A stretch of DNA of 38,822 nucleotides from CAZJDM01 sp964544765 (lineage in GTDB: Bacteria > Bdellovibrionota_B > Oligoflexia > CAYFLR01). The stretch is taken from the NCBI GenBank assembly GCA_964544765.1, contig CAZJDM010000023.1, positions 1 through 38,822 of the forward strand, in the 5' to 3' direction. Shown piece after piece: positions 1 to 8,991 of the stretch. Below the pieces are notes generated by a model, which was not told the DNA's origin, searched no databases, and was given only the letters and a program-made list of their open reading frames with translations. The position numbers and the translations under genes are program-made. Every line of letters starts with the position of its first letter. Position 1 is the first letter of the stretch.

Positions 1-2
1 AA

Positions 3-404
3 TTGTATTCAGTGGAATATCAATCTTTAAAAACAATTAATTTCGCTGATTTTAAAGTAACGACTAATATTGATTCCAAGGAGTCCTTTGCTGGATCTGA
101 TTCGGAAGTTCAGGTTGAGTTAACTATAGAAAATAGCTATCACAAACACTTCACCTTTATTGAGAAGGGGCGGAGTATGTTAAATGCCTCTGTTTTGGTA
201 ACTCTTTCAGCAATAGAGTTTTTTGTTAATAGTGAAAAAACCTACCTTGTTTCTTATAAAGCAATGGAAGAAAGTAAAAAAAGAAATCGACAGGATCTGG
301 TTGATCAATATAGAAATATATTGATTCAATTGGTTGAAAATACGTCATATTCTGAAACTATCGAGAATTCAAAAAAAGATAATTTGTCTGATGCTAATGT
401 ATGA
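3..404 (+). CDS. Unidentified protein, 3' end only (possible LeuA-type regulatory domain)
   Basis: The reading frame is open to the left edge, so only the last ~133 residues are present and the true start lies outside the window. The segment around residues 10-75 (LKTINFADFKV, then a beta-rich stretch, then NASVLVTLSAIEFF) faintly resembles the C-terminal regulatory (LeuA_dimer) domain of isopropylmalate or citramalate synthases, where a DYKV-like strand is followed by an ASW.AL.D.IEY-like helix. The match is weak and the glycine-rich loop of that domain is not obvious. The tail is Asn/Asp/Lys-rich. It runs in the same direction as the pyrophosphatase gene, 95 bp upstream of it. Function should be treated as unknown. 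Confidence 0.5.
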   Translation: MYSVEYQSLKTINFADFKVTTNIDSKESFAGSDSEVQVELTIENSYHKHFTFIEKGRSMLNASVLVTLSAIEFFVNSEKTYLVSYKAMEESKKRNRQDLVDQYRNILIQLVENTSYSETIENSKKDNLSDANV

Positions 405-499
405 ATAGTTAAACTATAGTTGATTATTCTTAGGGGATATAATTAGGGATATTACAGGGATGTTTTTGTAGTTTTAATTAATTTTTAGGGAGGATTTCG

Positions 500-2542
500 A
501 TGAATTGGGAGGATTTAATGGGTATTATGCGTGTTGGTTTAAATGTTGGACCCTATATTGGTCTTTTGGGGTTGGGCATAGCGTTTTGGATTTATTTAAA
601 TATAAAATCCAAGGAAATTGCCACCAACAAAATGAAAGAAATAGCTGATATGATCCATGACGGAGCGATGGTTTTCTTAAAATCAGAGTATAAAATACTT
701 TTAATTTTTATCGCCATTGTGGCGGTTCTCATGTACAGCTTTATTAGTCCAGCCACCTGCCTAGCTTTTTTAGGAGGAGCTGCGTGTTCCATGATGGCAG
801 GCTTTTTTGGTATGAAAGCAGCTACCAGGGCCAATGTAAGAACCAGTAGCGCGGCTAATAAATCAGGAAAGGGAGCTGCTTTGATGGTAGCTTTTGGTGG
901 CGGTTCTGTTATGGGCCTTTCCGTAGCTTCTCTTGGCTTGTTAGGTATTATGATTGCCTTTCTACTTATTAGAAAATTGGGCGGTGAACCCGCTGTTTTA
1001 AATGGTTTTGCCATGGGAGCTTCTAGCATTGCTTTATTTGCTCGTGTTGGTGGAGGAATATACACTAAAGCAGCTGATGTTGGAGCGGATTTAGTAGGTA
1101 AGGTAGAAGCCGGTATTCCAGAAGACGATCCTAGAAATCCAGCTACCATCGCTGATAATGTAGGAGATAATGTTGGTGATACTGCTGGTATGGGTGCTGA
1201 TATATTTGAATCATATGTAGGATCTGTGGTTGCCTCTATTGCAATAGCAGCTACTTCTACAAATTTGGTATCCGAAGGTATGAGAGAATTGGCTGTCTTT
1301 TTACCAATGGGACTGGTTATATTTGGTTTATTGGCTTCGTTGATAGGTATTGCCAGCATGCAATTATTAAAAAATATAAATCCGGCTCATGCCTTAGAGG
1401 GTGTTACCTGGATTGCGGCAGTGATCTTTTTGGTGGCAGCTTGGTGGTTAGTAGGTGCTTTAGGAGTTCAGTTTAATTTATCTAATGGAGTTTCATCTGT
1501 TTACGGACCGTTTTATGCCGTTGTTTCAGGTACCTTAGCTGGAATTTTTATAGGTAGAGTCACAGATTATTATACTTCAAAGGCTCCGGTTCGAGCAATT
1601 GCTGAGGCTTCAAAATTTGGGCCTGCGACAAATATTATTGCTGGTCTTGGTGTGGGTATGAGATCAAATCTGTTTCCTATACTCGCAATTTGTGCGGCCA
1701 TATATACATCTTATCTTTCTTGTGGGTTGTTTGGAATCGGTATTGCGGCTGTTGGTATGTTGGCCACAACTGGTGTGACAATGTCTGTTGATGCATATGG
1801 CCCTATTGCTGATAATGCCGGTGGTATCTCTGAAATGTGTGAACTAGGACCAGAAACTCGTAAAATTACCGATTCTTTAGACGCTATAGGTAATACTACT
1901 GCTGCTACAGGAAAGGGATTTGCTATTGGTTCTGCCGCATTAACCGCTTTGGCTTTATTTTCCGCTTTTGCAACTGCAGGTAATATTGGATCAATTAATA
2001 TCTTAAACCCTATGGTTGTAATAGGTTTATTTATTGGAGCTGTTGTGCCTTTTCTAATTGGTGCTATGACAATGGATTCAGTTGGAAAAGCAGCTCAAGA
2101 AATGGTCCAAGAAGTTAGAAGACAATTTAAAGAAATCTCAGGATTAATGGAAGGCAAGGCCAAACCAGATTCTTCCAGATGTGTTGAAATATCTACTAAA
2201 GCATCACTTCGAGAAATGATGCTACCTGGCTTAGTAACAATTTCCACACCTGTTTTGGTGGGATTTCTTCTTGGAAAAGAGGCTTTAGGTGGAGTTTTGG
2301 CGGGTTCTTTGGCAACTGGCGTTCTATTGGCATTATTTATGGCTAATGCCGGTGGTGCATGGGACAATGCTAAGAAGTATATAGAGAGTGGCGCTCATGG
2401 AGGTAAGGGTAGTGATGAACATAAGGCAGCTATTTGTGGAGACACAGTTGGCGACCCTTTCAAAGATACTTCTGGTCCATCTCTGAATATCGTCATTAAA
2501 TTAATGGCTGTAGTTTCTTTGGTAATTGTAGGAATACTGTAA
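500..2542 (+). CDS. hppA: Membrane-bound K(+)-stimulated proton/sodium-translocating pyrophosphatase
   Basis: Integral membrane pyrophosphatase that couples hydrolysis of cytoplasmic PPi to pumping of H+ or Na+ across the inner membrane. At 680 residues it has the usual family length, with about 16 hydrophobic segments. The catalytic signature EDDPRNPATIADNVGDNVGD lies near residues 208-227, followed by an AGMGADIFES stretch, and a second acidic cluster is at the C-terminus (GDTVGDPFKDTSGPSLN). The loop GNTTAATGKG at 464-473 has Ala where potassium-independent enzymes have Lys, so this should be the K+-dependent subfamily; whether it moves H+ or Na+ cannot be settled by eye. A good AGGGAGG ribosome site precedes the ATG. 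The gene is closed by a strong hairpin and appears to be its own transcription unit ahead of clpB. Confidence 0.96.
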   Translation: MNWEDLMGIMRVGLNVGPYIGLLGLGIAFWIYLNIKSKEIATNKMKEIADMIHDGAMVFLKSEYKILLIFIAIVAVLMYSFISPATCLAFLGGAACSMMAGFFGMKAATRANVRTSSAANKSGKGAALMVAFGGGSVMGLSVASLGLLGIMIAFLLIRKLGGEPAVLNGFAMGASSIALFARVGGGIYTKAADVGADLVGKVEAGIPEDDPRNPATIADNVGDNVGDTAGMGADIFESYVGSVVASIAIAATSTNLVSEGMRELAVFLPMGLVIFGLLASLIGIASMQLLKNINPAHALEGVTWIAAVIFLVAAWWLVGALGVQFNLSNGVSSVYGPFYAVVSGTLAGIFIGRVTDYYTSKAPVRAIAEASKFGPATNIIAGLGVGMRSNLFPILAICAAIYTSYLSCGLFGIGIAAVGMLATTGVTMSVDAYGPIADNAGGISEMCELGPETRKITDSLDAIGNTTAATGKGFAIGSAALTALALFSAFATAGNIGSINILNPMVVIGLFIGAVVPFLIGAMTMDSVGKAAQEMVQEVRRQFKEISGLMEGKAKPDSSRCVEISTKASLREMMLPGLVTISTPVLVGFLLGKEALGGVLAGSLATGVLLALFMANAGGAWDNAKKYIESGAHGGKGSDEHKAAICGDTVGDPFKDTSGPSLNIVIKLMAVVSLVIVGIL

Positions 2543-2575
2543 TTTCGATTACAATTTAATTCTGATCATATTATT

Positions 2576-2608
2576 TAACGCGATGCGCAGGTTTTGCCCA
2601 TCGCGTTA
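2576..2608 (+). terminator. Rho-independent terminator after hppA
   Basis: A perfect 10-bp inverted repeat (TAACGCGATG at 2576-2585 pairing with CATCGCGTTA at 2599-2608) encloses a 13-nt loop and is followed by a T-rich stretch (TTATTTATCC). It lies 33 bp after the pyrophosphatase stop and 74 bp before clpB, so it probably separates the two transcription units. Confidence 0.8.
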
Positions 2609-2682
2609 TTTATCCTAACAGCGTTTACGTTGAGTCAGAAAATGAACAAGTTGCGAACAATGGGGTTTTATAGGGTAATGTC

Positions 2683-5283
2683 ATGGATTTTGAAGGATTT
2701 ACCAAACAATCAAGCAAATCTATTTTGGAAGCTGAGCAAATAGCTAAACTTTATGGACATCAGGCTGTTCAGTCAGAACATTTGTTGTTGGCTCTGGTAA
2801 AAAAAGATCAAATTATTATTGATTTGTTATCTCAATTAAAAGTCACAACTCCTTCATTAATTCAAGAACTAGAAAAAGCATTAATAGCCTTTCCCAAGGT
2901 GCAGGGGGGTAGCACTTATCTTAGTGAAGATACCGCCAATCTTTTAAAGACGGCAAAGTCTGTTAAAAACCAATTACACGACAAATTTATTAGCCCGGAA
3001 CATTTGTTATTAGCCTATTTTGAATCAAATAACAAATTAAGTTCTTTACTTTTCAAATATGGAGTAACCAAAGATAGCGTCCTCAAAGACTTAAAAAAAA
3101 TCAGAGGAAATCAATCTGTTAATAGCAAAGATACCGAAAATACCTACAAGGTTTTAGAAAAATATTCTGTTGATTTAACAGAGCAAGCTCGTCAAAACAG
3201 ACTGGACCCTGTCATTGGTAGGGATGAAGAGGTTCGGAATATTATTCAGGTCCTATCTAGGAGGAGAAAAAACAATCCAGTCTTAATTGGTGAACCAGGA
3301 GTTGGAAAAACTGCTATTTTAGATGGTTTGGCCCAAAGAATTATTCAGGGTGATGTACCGGAGTCATTGAAAGATAAGAAAATTGTGGCTCTAGATCTAG
3401 GGGCTTTAATAGCTGGAGCTAAATATAGAGGAGAGTTTGAGGATCGTCTGAAAGCAGTAATAAAGGAGATTGAAGCATCTAGTGGATTAATCATTCTATT
3501 TATCGATGAGATTCATACCTTGGTTGGGGCGGGTGCTGTTGAAGGAGCAATGGATGCATCAAATTTATTGAAACCGGCTTTAGCAAGAGGAGATCTTAGA
3601 TGTATTGGAGCTACTACATTAGACGAATATAAAAAGCATATTGAGAAGGATTTGGCATTAGAAAGAAGGTTTCAGCCAGTCTATATAAGTGAGCCTTCGG
3701 TAGCGGAGACAGTTTCTATTTTAAGGGGGCTTAAAGAGAAGTACGAAATATTTCATGGTGTCGATATTTCAGATCAGGCATTGATATCATCTGTAAAATT
3801 ATCAGCAAGGTATATACAAGATAGATTTCTACCAGATAAAGCTATTGATTTAATTGATGTAGCCGCTGCACGAGTGAGAATGGATCTAGAAAGCTCTCCA
3901 GAAGAAATTGATAATATAAGAAGAAAATTGGCTCAGTTGAAAATTGAAAATGAAGTATTAAAAAATGAAAAAGACAATGATAATCGAAAAAAGATTAAAG
4001 AAAATGAACGAGGTATGACAAAGTATGAAAAGCTACTTACAAAGCTAGAGGCCCAATATATCGAGGAAAAAAGATTAATTGAAGAAAAAAGACTAATTCC
4101 ACCCAAACAAGAAGAATTAGCAATAGAAGAAAAGACAGCTGAACGAGAGGGGCAGTTTGAAAGAGTAGCTAGGATAAGATATGGAGAGCTTGAGGCCCTA
4201 AAACAGCGAGAAAAGGACCTGGATGAAAAAATAAAAGAAGTTCAAAAAGAGCATCAAATGCTTAAAGAAAGTGTCGATGAAGTAGCGATTGAAGCTGTAA
4301 TTAGTGATTGGACCGGAATACCCATATCTAGACTTCGAGAAACTGAGGCCCAAAAGCTTCTAAAAATGGAAGAAAGCATGTCTAGAAGAGTAGTGGGTCA
4401 AAGCGAGGCTTTAAAAGCTGTCGCTAGCGCTATTAGGCGTTCTAGAAGCGGGATACATGACAGCACTAGACCGGTTGGAGTGTTTTTATTTCTAGGGCCG
4501 ACCGGGGTAGGTAAAACAGAAACTTGTAAAGCTTTAGCTGAATTCTTGTTTGATGATGAAGACGCTATGGTAAGAATTGATATGTCAGAGTTTATGGAGC
4601 AGCATTCGGTATCAAGACTGATAGGAGCTCCTCCTGGTTATGTAGGTTATGAAGAAGGTGGTGTCTTGTGTGATGTTATTAAAAGAAGACCTTATTCAGT
4701 TATATTATTTGATGAGTTGGAAAAGGCTCACGCTCAGGTCCTCAATGTTTTACTTCAGGTTTTTGATGATGGACGTCTTACTGATGGACATGGACGCACG
4801 GTAAATTTTCGTAATACAGTTATTGTCATGACCTCTAATATTGGATCTAGAGAAATATTAGAAACTGAGGACGATCAAAAAACCAGGGAGCTTATTGATA
4901 CTTTATTGAAGAAAACCTTCCGCCCGGAGTTTTTAAATAGAATAGACGATATGGTTGTATTTAGAGAATTGAATATGCAGGATGCTAAAAGCATTTTAAG
5001 ATTATTATGGTCTAGAGTACAGGAGCAACTAAAAGATAAGCAAATACAAGTTTCTTTGTCAAAAGAAGCTGAAAACCATTTATTAAAAAGAGGTTTTGAT
5101 GCTCAGTATGGCGCCAGACCCTTAAAAAGAGCGGTTGAAAAGCTGGTTTTAGATCCTTTAGCTAGAATTTTATTGGAACGACCAGAGATAAATTGTATAG
5201 AGATAGATTTTGAGGACGAGGATCTGTTTTTTAAAGATTCTGTTCAAAGAGAATCAGATACTTTAGAGGAAGCCTCCACTTGA
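2683..5283 (+). CDS. clpB: ClpB-type AAA+ disaggregase
   Basis: Hsp100 chaperone that, with DnaK/DnaJ/GrpE, pulls polypeptides out of aggregates in the cytosol. The 866 residues match the family. The double Clp_N repeat occupies about residues 1-145. The first AAA module has Walker A GEPGVGKT at about 203-210 and Walker B LFIDEIHTLVGAG. A long charged coiled-coil middle domain (about 400-530) separates this from the second AAA module with GPTGVGKTE near 604, VILFDELEKAH, the sensor segment DDGRLTDGHGRTV and the C-terminal GARPLKRAVEKLV motif. The full-length M-domain marks it as ClpB rather than ClpC/ClpA. No CIRCE element or clear heat-shock promoter is visible upstream. Its stop codon overlaps the TTG start of ispE, so the two are translationally coupled. 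Confidence 0.95.
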   Translation: MDFEGFTKQSSKSILEAEQIAKLYGHQAVQSEHLLLALVKKDQIIIDLLSQLKVTTPSLIQELEKALIAFPKVQGGSTYLSEDTANLLKTAKSVKNQLHDKFISPEHLLLAYFESNNKLSSLLFKYGVTKDSVLKDLKKIRGNQSVNSKDTENTYKVLEKYSVDLTEQARQNRLDPVIGRDEEVRNIIQVLSRRRKNNPVLIGEPGVGKTAILDGLAQRIIQGDVPESLKDKKIVALDLGALIAGAKYRGEFEDRLKAVIKEIEASSGLIILFIDEIHTLVGAGAVEGAMDASNLLKPALARGDLRCIGATTLDEYKKHIEKDLALERRFQPVYISEPSVAETVSILRGLKEKYEIFHGVDISDQALISSVKLSARYIQDRFLPDKAIDLIDVAAARVRMDLESSPEEIDNIRRKLAQLKIENEVLKNEKDNDNRKKIKENERGMTKYEKLLTKLEAQYIEEKRLIEEKRLIPPKQEELAIEEKTAEREGQFERVARIRYGELEALKQREKDLDEKIKEVQKEHQMLKESVDEVAIEAVISDWTGIPISRLRETEAQKLLKMEESMSRRVVGQSEALKAVASAIRRSRSGIHDSTRPVGVFLFLGPTGVGKTETCKALAEFLFDDEDAMVRIDMSEFMEQHSVSRLIGAPPGYVGYEEGGVLCDVIKRRPYSVILFDELEKAHAQVLNVLLQVFDDGRLTDGHGRTVNFRNTVIVMTSNIGSREILETEDDQKTRELIDTLLKKTFRPEFLNRIDDMVVFRELNMQDAKSILRLLWSRVQEQLKDKQIQVSLSKEAENHLLKRGFDAQYGARPLKRAVEKLVLDPLARILLERPEINCIEIDFEDEDLFFKDSVQRESDTLEEAST

Positions 5284-6173
5284 AGATTAAGCGTTTATGT
5301 CCAGCCAAAATTAACTGGTATTTAAATATAGTTGCCAAAAGATCTGATGGTTATCATGAGATTGATACCTTAATGGTACCAGTGAAACTTTATGATAGGA
5401 TAACAGTAAATAAGAGAAATGCTGATAAAACCGGTGTTTTATTTAGTTGCAATGATTTGAACCTTCCTATTGATGAGAATAACACCATTATTAAGACGGT
5501 AAAATTAATGGAGGAGTATACTGGAAGACAATTTGATCTGGATATATATTTAGAAAAGGCAATTCCTTATGGAGCAGGTTTGGGAGGGGGTAGTTCCAAT
5601 GCGGAGGCAGTATTAAGTGCTATCGATGAACTTTTATCTTTAAAGATAGAATTAACAAAAAAACACGAGATATTATCGATGGTTGGAGCAGACGCTCCCT
5701 TCTTTTTATATCAAAGGGCTGCTATTTGCAAAGGAACTGGAACAGAGGTGTATCCTATAGATTTTCCGACTGAGCAGGAATTAGTAATTATAATAATTGT
5801 TCCTGATATTGAAGTAAATACGAGGTGGGCTTATTCTCTAATTGAAAAAAACGCATTGACACTATCAATCGGGCATGCTAAAAATTTCGTTCCCGGGGGT
5901 ATCCCATCTGGAGGTTTATCTTCAGTGGAAAGATATAATTTTTTTGAACATCTGGTTTTTCCTCATTACCCGATATTGAGTGATGTCAGAGGTTTTATGG
6001 TTGGTAATGGTGCAATAGCATCTGGTATGAGTGGTAGTGGTTCTGCTATATTTGCTACGTTCGAAGACAGGGAATTAGCAGAGAATATTGTTGGAGCTTG
6101 TAAAGTTGAATATCCTTTAGCTAGAGTTTTTGTTACGGAACCTGAGTTAGATTCTAAATTAAGCTCTATCTGA
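5280..6173 (+). CDS. ispE: 4-diphosphocytidyl-2-C-methyl-D-erythritol kinase
   Basis: GHMP-family kinase that phosphorylates the 2-hydroxyl of CDP-methylerythritol in the MEP pathway to isoprenoid precursors. At 297 residues it is of normal length. Visible motifs are the N-terminal PAKINWYLNI and RSDGYHEIDTLM, the ATP-binding glycine loop PYGAGLGGGSSNAEA near residues 97-111, GADAPFFL, and the C-terminal GMSGSGSAIFATF. The start is TTG, overlapping the clpB stop (TTGA), with GAGGA nine bases upstream; the conserved N-terminus begins immediately, so no later start is credible. It is followed by prs, an arrangement common in many bacterial phyla. clpB as the upstream partner is less usual. Confidence 0.95.
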   Translation: MKIKRLCPAKINWYLNIVAKRSDGYHEIDTLMVPVKLYDRITVNKRNADKTGVLFSCNDLNLPIDENNTIIKTVKLMEEYTGRQFDLDIYLEKAIPYGAGLGGGSSNAEAVLSAIDELLSLKIELTKKHEILSMVGADAPFFLYQRAAICKGTGTEVYPIDFPTEQELVIIIIVPDIEVNTRWAYSLIEKNALTLSIGHAKNFVPGGIPSGGLSSVERYNFFEHLVFPHYPILSDVRGFMVGNGAIASGMSGSGSAIFATFEDRELAENIVGACKVEYPLARVFVTEPELDSKLSSI

Positions 6174-6215
6174 TAAAGTACTAAGGATATATTATCAAGT
6201 TCGGAGATTTTAAGT

Positions 6216-7154
6216 ATGGGTAAAGATCTGGTTATTTTTAGTGGAAATGCTAATAAGCCATTAGCCGAGAGGGTTTGTGAATATTTGGGAGTGGGCTTGG
6301 GCCGTGCGGTGGTAGGTAGGTTTTCTGATCAAGAGACCCGAGTCGAAATAAATGAAACGGTTCGTGGTGCTGATGTGTTTATTATTCAACCCACCAATTT
6401 TCCTGCAAATTCTCATATCATGGAGCTTTTGATCATGGTAGATGCTCTAAAACGAGCCTCTGCGGATAGAATTACAGCTGTTATTCCTTATTTTGGTTAT
6501 TCTAGACAAGAAAGAAAAGTTACATCCAGATCACCAATATCTGCCAAATTAGTTGCCAATATGCTGCAAGCTGCGGGTATAGATCGTGTGGTTTCGGTTG
6601 AGTTACACTCTGGAGTTATTCAAGGATTTTTTGATATTCCTTTTGATCATTTATATTCAAAACCGGTGTTTGTAGATTATTTTAAGGGTAAAACAGAAAA
6701 TTTGATTTTGGTTTCACCCGATGCCGGAGGTGTAGAAAGAGCTAGAAGCTTTGCCAAGATTTTTAATTTAGATATAGCTATTGTAGATAAACGACGTGAT
6801 GTCCCCAATGAATCAAAAGTGTTTAATGTAGTGGGAGATGTTAAAGGAAAAAGAGCTCTTTTATATGACGATATAATTGATACGGCAGGTAGCATAGTAA
6901 AGGCTGCCGAAGCTCTTAAAGAGCATGGCGCGATTGAAGTGGGAGCCGCATGTACCCATGGAGTATTGTCCGGCCCGGCCATTGAGCGTATCAAGAATTC
7001 TGCTCTGGATGAATTGATAATTACTGACACTATTCCTAATGAAGACAAGATAGCCAGTATTGATAAGATTAAGGTTCAAACAGTTGCAAAATTGATAGGA
7101 GAATCGGTATGGAGAATTCATCATTCTGCGTCATTGAGTTCTTTGTTTATATAA
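6216..7154 (+). CDS. prs: Ribose-phosphate pyrophosphokinase
   Basis: Makes PRPP from ribose-5-phosphate and ATP for purine, pyrimidine, histidine, tryptophan and NAD synthesis. The 312 residues show the full class I layout: FSDQETRVEINE near the N-terminus, GADVFIIQPT, the ATP/flexible loop YFGYSRQERK (about residues 91-100), the pyrophosphate loop SPDAGGVERAR, and the PRPP-binding LLYDDIIDTAGS. A GGAG ribosome site sits ahead of the ATG. It is 42 bp downstream of ispE and precedes rplY, the conserved ispE-prs-rplY-pth order seen in many Desulfobacterota and Firmicutes genomes. Confidence 0.97.
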   Translation: MGKDLVIFSGNANKPLAERVCEYLGVGLGRAVVGRFSDQETRVEINETVRGADVFIIQPTNFPANSHIMELLIMVDALKRASADRITAVIPYFGYSRQERKVTSRSPISAKLVANMLQAAGIDRVVSVELHSGVIQGFFDIPFDHLYSKPVFVDYFKGKTENLILVSPDAGGVERARSFAKIFNLDIAIVDKRRDVPNESKVFNVVGDVKGKRALLYDDIIDTAGSIVKAAEALKEHGAIEVGAACTHGVLSGPAIERIKNSALDELIITDTIPNEDKIASIDKIKVQTVAKLIGESVWRIHHSASLSSLFI

Positions 7155-7233
7155 GAGAGAAAGTTAAAAGTAAGAGGGGTAGGCAGTGTTTGCCCTTGAG
7201 TGAAATATAGAAAATAACCGTTGGAGGGTATAA

Positions 7234-7899
7234 ATGTTTAAAACAATAGATCCAATTAAGGTAACTCCTCGTGGAGAAATAGGTAAAGGAGTTGCTAGAA
7301 AGCTTAGAAGAGATGGGGTTTTGCCTTCAGTGTTGTACGGTTTAGGAAAGAATACTCTCGTTAATGTCAAAACTAGTGATTTACAAGAAATAACAAGTTT
7401 TGCGGATGTATTTCAAATAGATCTAGAGGGGAAGGTTAAGTTGGTTCATATAAAAGAACTTCAGTTGCATCCGGTTAACAGAAAGCCGCTTCATTGTGAT
7501 CTATTAGAAATTGAAGAAAATACATCATTAGAGGTTTCGATCCCATTACGATTAAAGGGAAAGAGTGAAGGGGTTGCTCAAGGAGGTGTTTTAAATACTT
7601 TATTACGCGAAATACCCGCCAAATGCTTGCCAAGAGATATTCCCGAGTCTTTTGACTTAGATATTACGGACCTGGATATAAATCAGTCTTTAACTGTTGC
7701 CGATTTGTTAAAGGATGAAAAAATTAATTTTCTCCTTCCCGAAAAAACTGTTTTAGTGAGGGTTGTTGAGAAAGCTGCTGTTGTTGAAGAAGAGACTAAG
7801 GAAGCTGCTGAAGAGGGCGCTGAGGAGGCAGCTGGAGAAGCTCCTAAAGAGGAGGCCTCAGCCAAAGATAAAACTAATGAGTCTTCTAAGAAAGATTAA
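7234..7899 (+). CDS. rplY: 50S ribosomal protein bL25 (CTC/TL5 form)
   Basis: Binds 5S rRNA in the large subunit. The 221-residue length identifies the long CTC form, with an N-terminal L25 domain (about 1-90, including RKLRRDGVLPSVLYG) and a C-terminal beta domain (about 95-185, with VSIPLRLKGKSEGVAQGG and CLPRDIPESFDLDIT). The tail after about 188 is a low-complexity Glu/Ala/Lys extension typical of this protein. GGAGG lies eight bases upstream of the ATG. The 79-bp gap after prs contains no convincing terminator, so it is probably co-transcribed with prs and pth. Confidence 0.95.
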   Translation: MFKTIDPIKVTPRGEIGKGVARKLRRDGVLPSVLYGLGKNTLVNVKTSDLQEITSFADVFQIDLEGKVKLVHIKELQLHPVNRKPLHCDLLEIEENTSLEVSIPLRLKGKSEGVAQGGVLNTLLREIPAKCLPRDIPESFDLDITDLDINQSLTVADLLKDEKINFLLPEKTVLVRVVEKAAVVEEETKEAAEEGAEEAAGEAPKEEASAKDKTNESSKKD

Positions 7900-7923
7900 A
7901 TATAAATGATGGTTGTTTGAAAA

Positions 7924-8457
7924 TTGAAAATTTTATTTGGTTTAGGAAATCCAGAACAGCGTTATTTAGAATCTAGACATAATGTAGGTTTTATGTTCAT
8001 AGATTATTTAGCGGATAAATACGGTTATCCTGGGTTTAAATCAAAATTTAACGGAGAGATCGCTGTTTCTGATTTATTTGGTAATAAAATCCTATTGGTT
8101 AAACCGCAAACTTATATGAATAGAAGTGGTTATTGTGTATCCGAAGTCGTAAGGTATTATAAAGTGACATTAGAAGATTGGATAGTTGTTTACGATGACT
8201 TAGATATAGAGTTTGGGAAAACCCGAATCCGTGAGACCGGTGGTGCGGGCGGACATAATGGAGTGAGGTCCATTATTGAACAAGTTGGAGAAAAAGAATT
8301 TTTACGGGTAAAGGTTGGAATTGGAAGATCTTCAAACAAACATATGTCGGAAGCTGATTGGGTATTGAGTTCTTTTGTTAAGGAAGAGTTATCAAATCTA
8401 AGGGAACAAGTATTTCCTGAGGTTGAAAAGAAGGTATTAGATCTTCTGGAGCGTTAA
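7924..8457 (+). CDS. pth: Peptidyl-tRNA hydrolase
   Basis: Releases peptides from prematurely dropped peptidyl-tRNA. The 177 residues carry GLGNPEQRYLESRHNVGF with the catalytic histidine in RHNVGF, the KPQTYMNRSG substrate loop, the aspartate-containing VYDDLDIEFGK and the GGAGGHNGVRSI motif. It starts at TTG, the only start that keeps the conserved KILFGLGNP N-terminus; no good Shine-Dalgarno is visible, so translation may depend on coupling to rplY 24 bp upstream. It is slightly shorter at the C-terminus than typical 185-195-residue enzymes, but all catalytic motifs are intact. Confidence 0.95.
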   Translation: MKILFGLGNPEQRYLESRHNVGFMFIDYLADKYGYPGFKSKFNGEIAVSDLFGNKILLVKPQTYMNRSGYCVSEVVRYYKVTLEDWIVVYDDLDIEFGKTRIRETGGAGGHNGVRSIIEQVGEKEFLRVKVGIGRSSNKHMSEADWVLSSFVKEELSNLREQVFPEVEKKVLDLLER

Positions 8458-8481
8458 TTATTAATATATGGTCTGTAAAAA

Positions 8482-8535
8482 ATAGCAGGCTAAGACATGT
8501 TTCGTCTAAAAAGGGCAAAATCAAAGCCGTGCTAT
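8482..8535 (+). promoter_or_regulatory. Candidate S6:S18-binding leader upstream of rpsF
   Basis: The leader can fold into a basal stem ATAGCA (8482-8487) with TGCTAT (8530-8535), an adjoining GGCT (8488-8491) facing AGCC (8525-8528), and an apical hairpin AGAC/GTCT (8493-8496 with 8504-8507). The 3' strand carries CCG at 8527-8529 with G8529 unpaired, directly above the basal stem. Known rpsF leaders bound by the S6:S18 complex have a CCG trinucleotide in a bulge between a basal stem and an apical hairpin, which mimics their 16S rRNA site. The element ends just before the rpsF ribosome site, where protein binding could repress translation. Confidence 0.6.
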
Positions 8536-8548
8536 AAAAGGAGATTTT

Positions 8549-8920
8549 ATGAGAGAATATGAGTTAGGGGTTGTTTTAAAACCAAGTTTAAACGAAGAAA
8601 AGTTGGAAGCTATTTACAAAAAATATGAAACCATGATGAAAAAAAATAAGGGTGAAATATTGTTTAAAAACCCTTGGGGAGTCCGAAAGCTTGCTTATCC
8701 AATTAATAATCAATCTAAGGGACACTATGTTTTTTATAATTTTGCCAATTCAGGCGATTGTGTTTCAGAATTAGAAAAAATCCTGAGAATTGATGAGGAT
8801 GTATTAAGGTTTTTGACCGTAAAGATTTCAGATGGGGTTGATGTTGAGGCTAGAAGGGCTGAATTAATTCAAAAAGAAGAACAAAAACAACAAGAAGTGA
8901 AAGAAAAAGCCAAGCAATAG
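8549..8920 (+). CDS. rpsF: 30S ribosomal protein bS6
   Basis: Small-subunit platform protein that forms a heterodimer with bS18. The 123 residues begin with the typical REYELGVVLKP strand and contain NPWGVRKLAYPINNQSKGHYVFYNF and the LRFLTVKI strand. The last ~20 residues are a charged Gln/Glu/Lys tail. AAGGAG lies seven bases upstream of the ATG. It is separated by 71 bp from rpsR with no ssb between them, unlike the rpsF-ssb-rpsR order of Firmicutes. A candidate autoregulatory leader lies directly upstream. Confidence 0.97.
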   Translation: MREYELGVVLKPSLNEEKLEAIYKKYETMMKKNKGEILFKNPWGVRKLAYPINNQSKGHYVFYNFANSGDCVSELEKILRIDEDVLRFLTVKISDGVDVEARRAELIQKEEQKQQEVKEKAKQ

Positions 8921-8991
8921 TCAGAAGAGCTATAACGAGGTTAAAGTTATTTTATTAGAGACATACCATACATAATATAAGGAGTATTAAG

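Noticed and set aside
592..1359. Long open frame on the minus strand inside the pyrophosphatase gene
   Set aside because: It is the antisense shadow of a well-supported family protein and has a composition dominated by Ala/Pro/Lys from the reverse frame.
2611..2682. Heat-shock promoter or CIRCE element before clpB
   Set aside because: No CIRCE palindrome or recognisable sigma-32 hexamers at proper spacing; a -35-like TTGCGA has a 14-bp gap to a poor -10.
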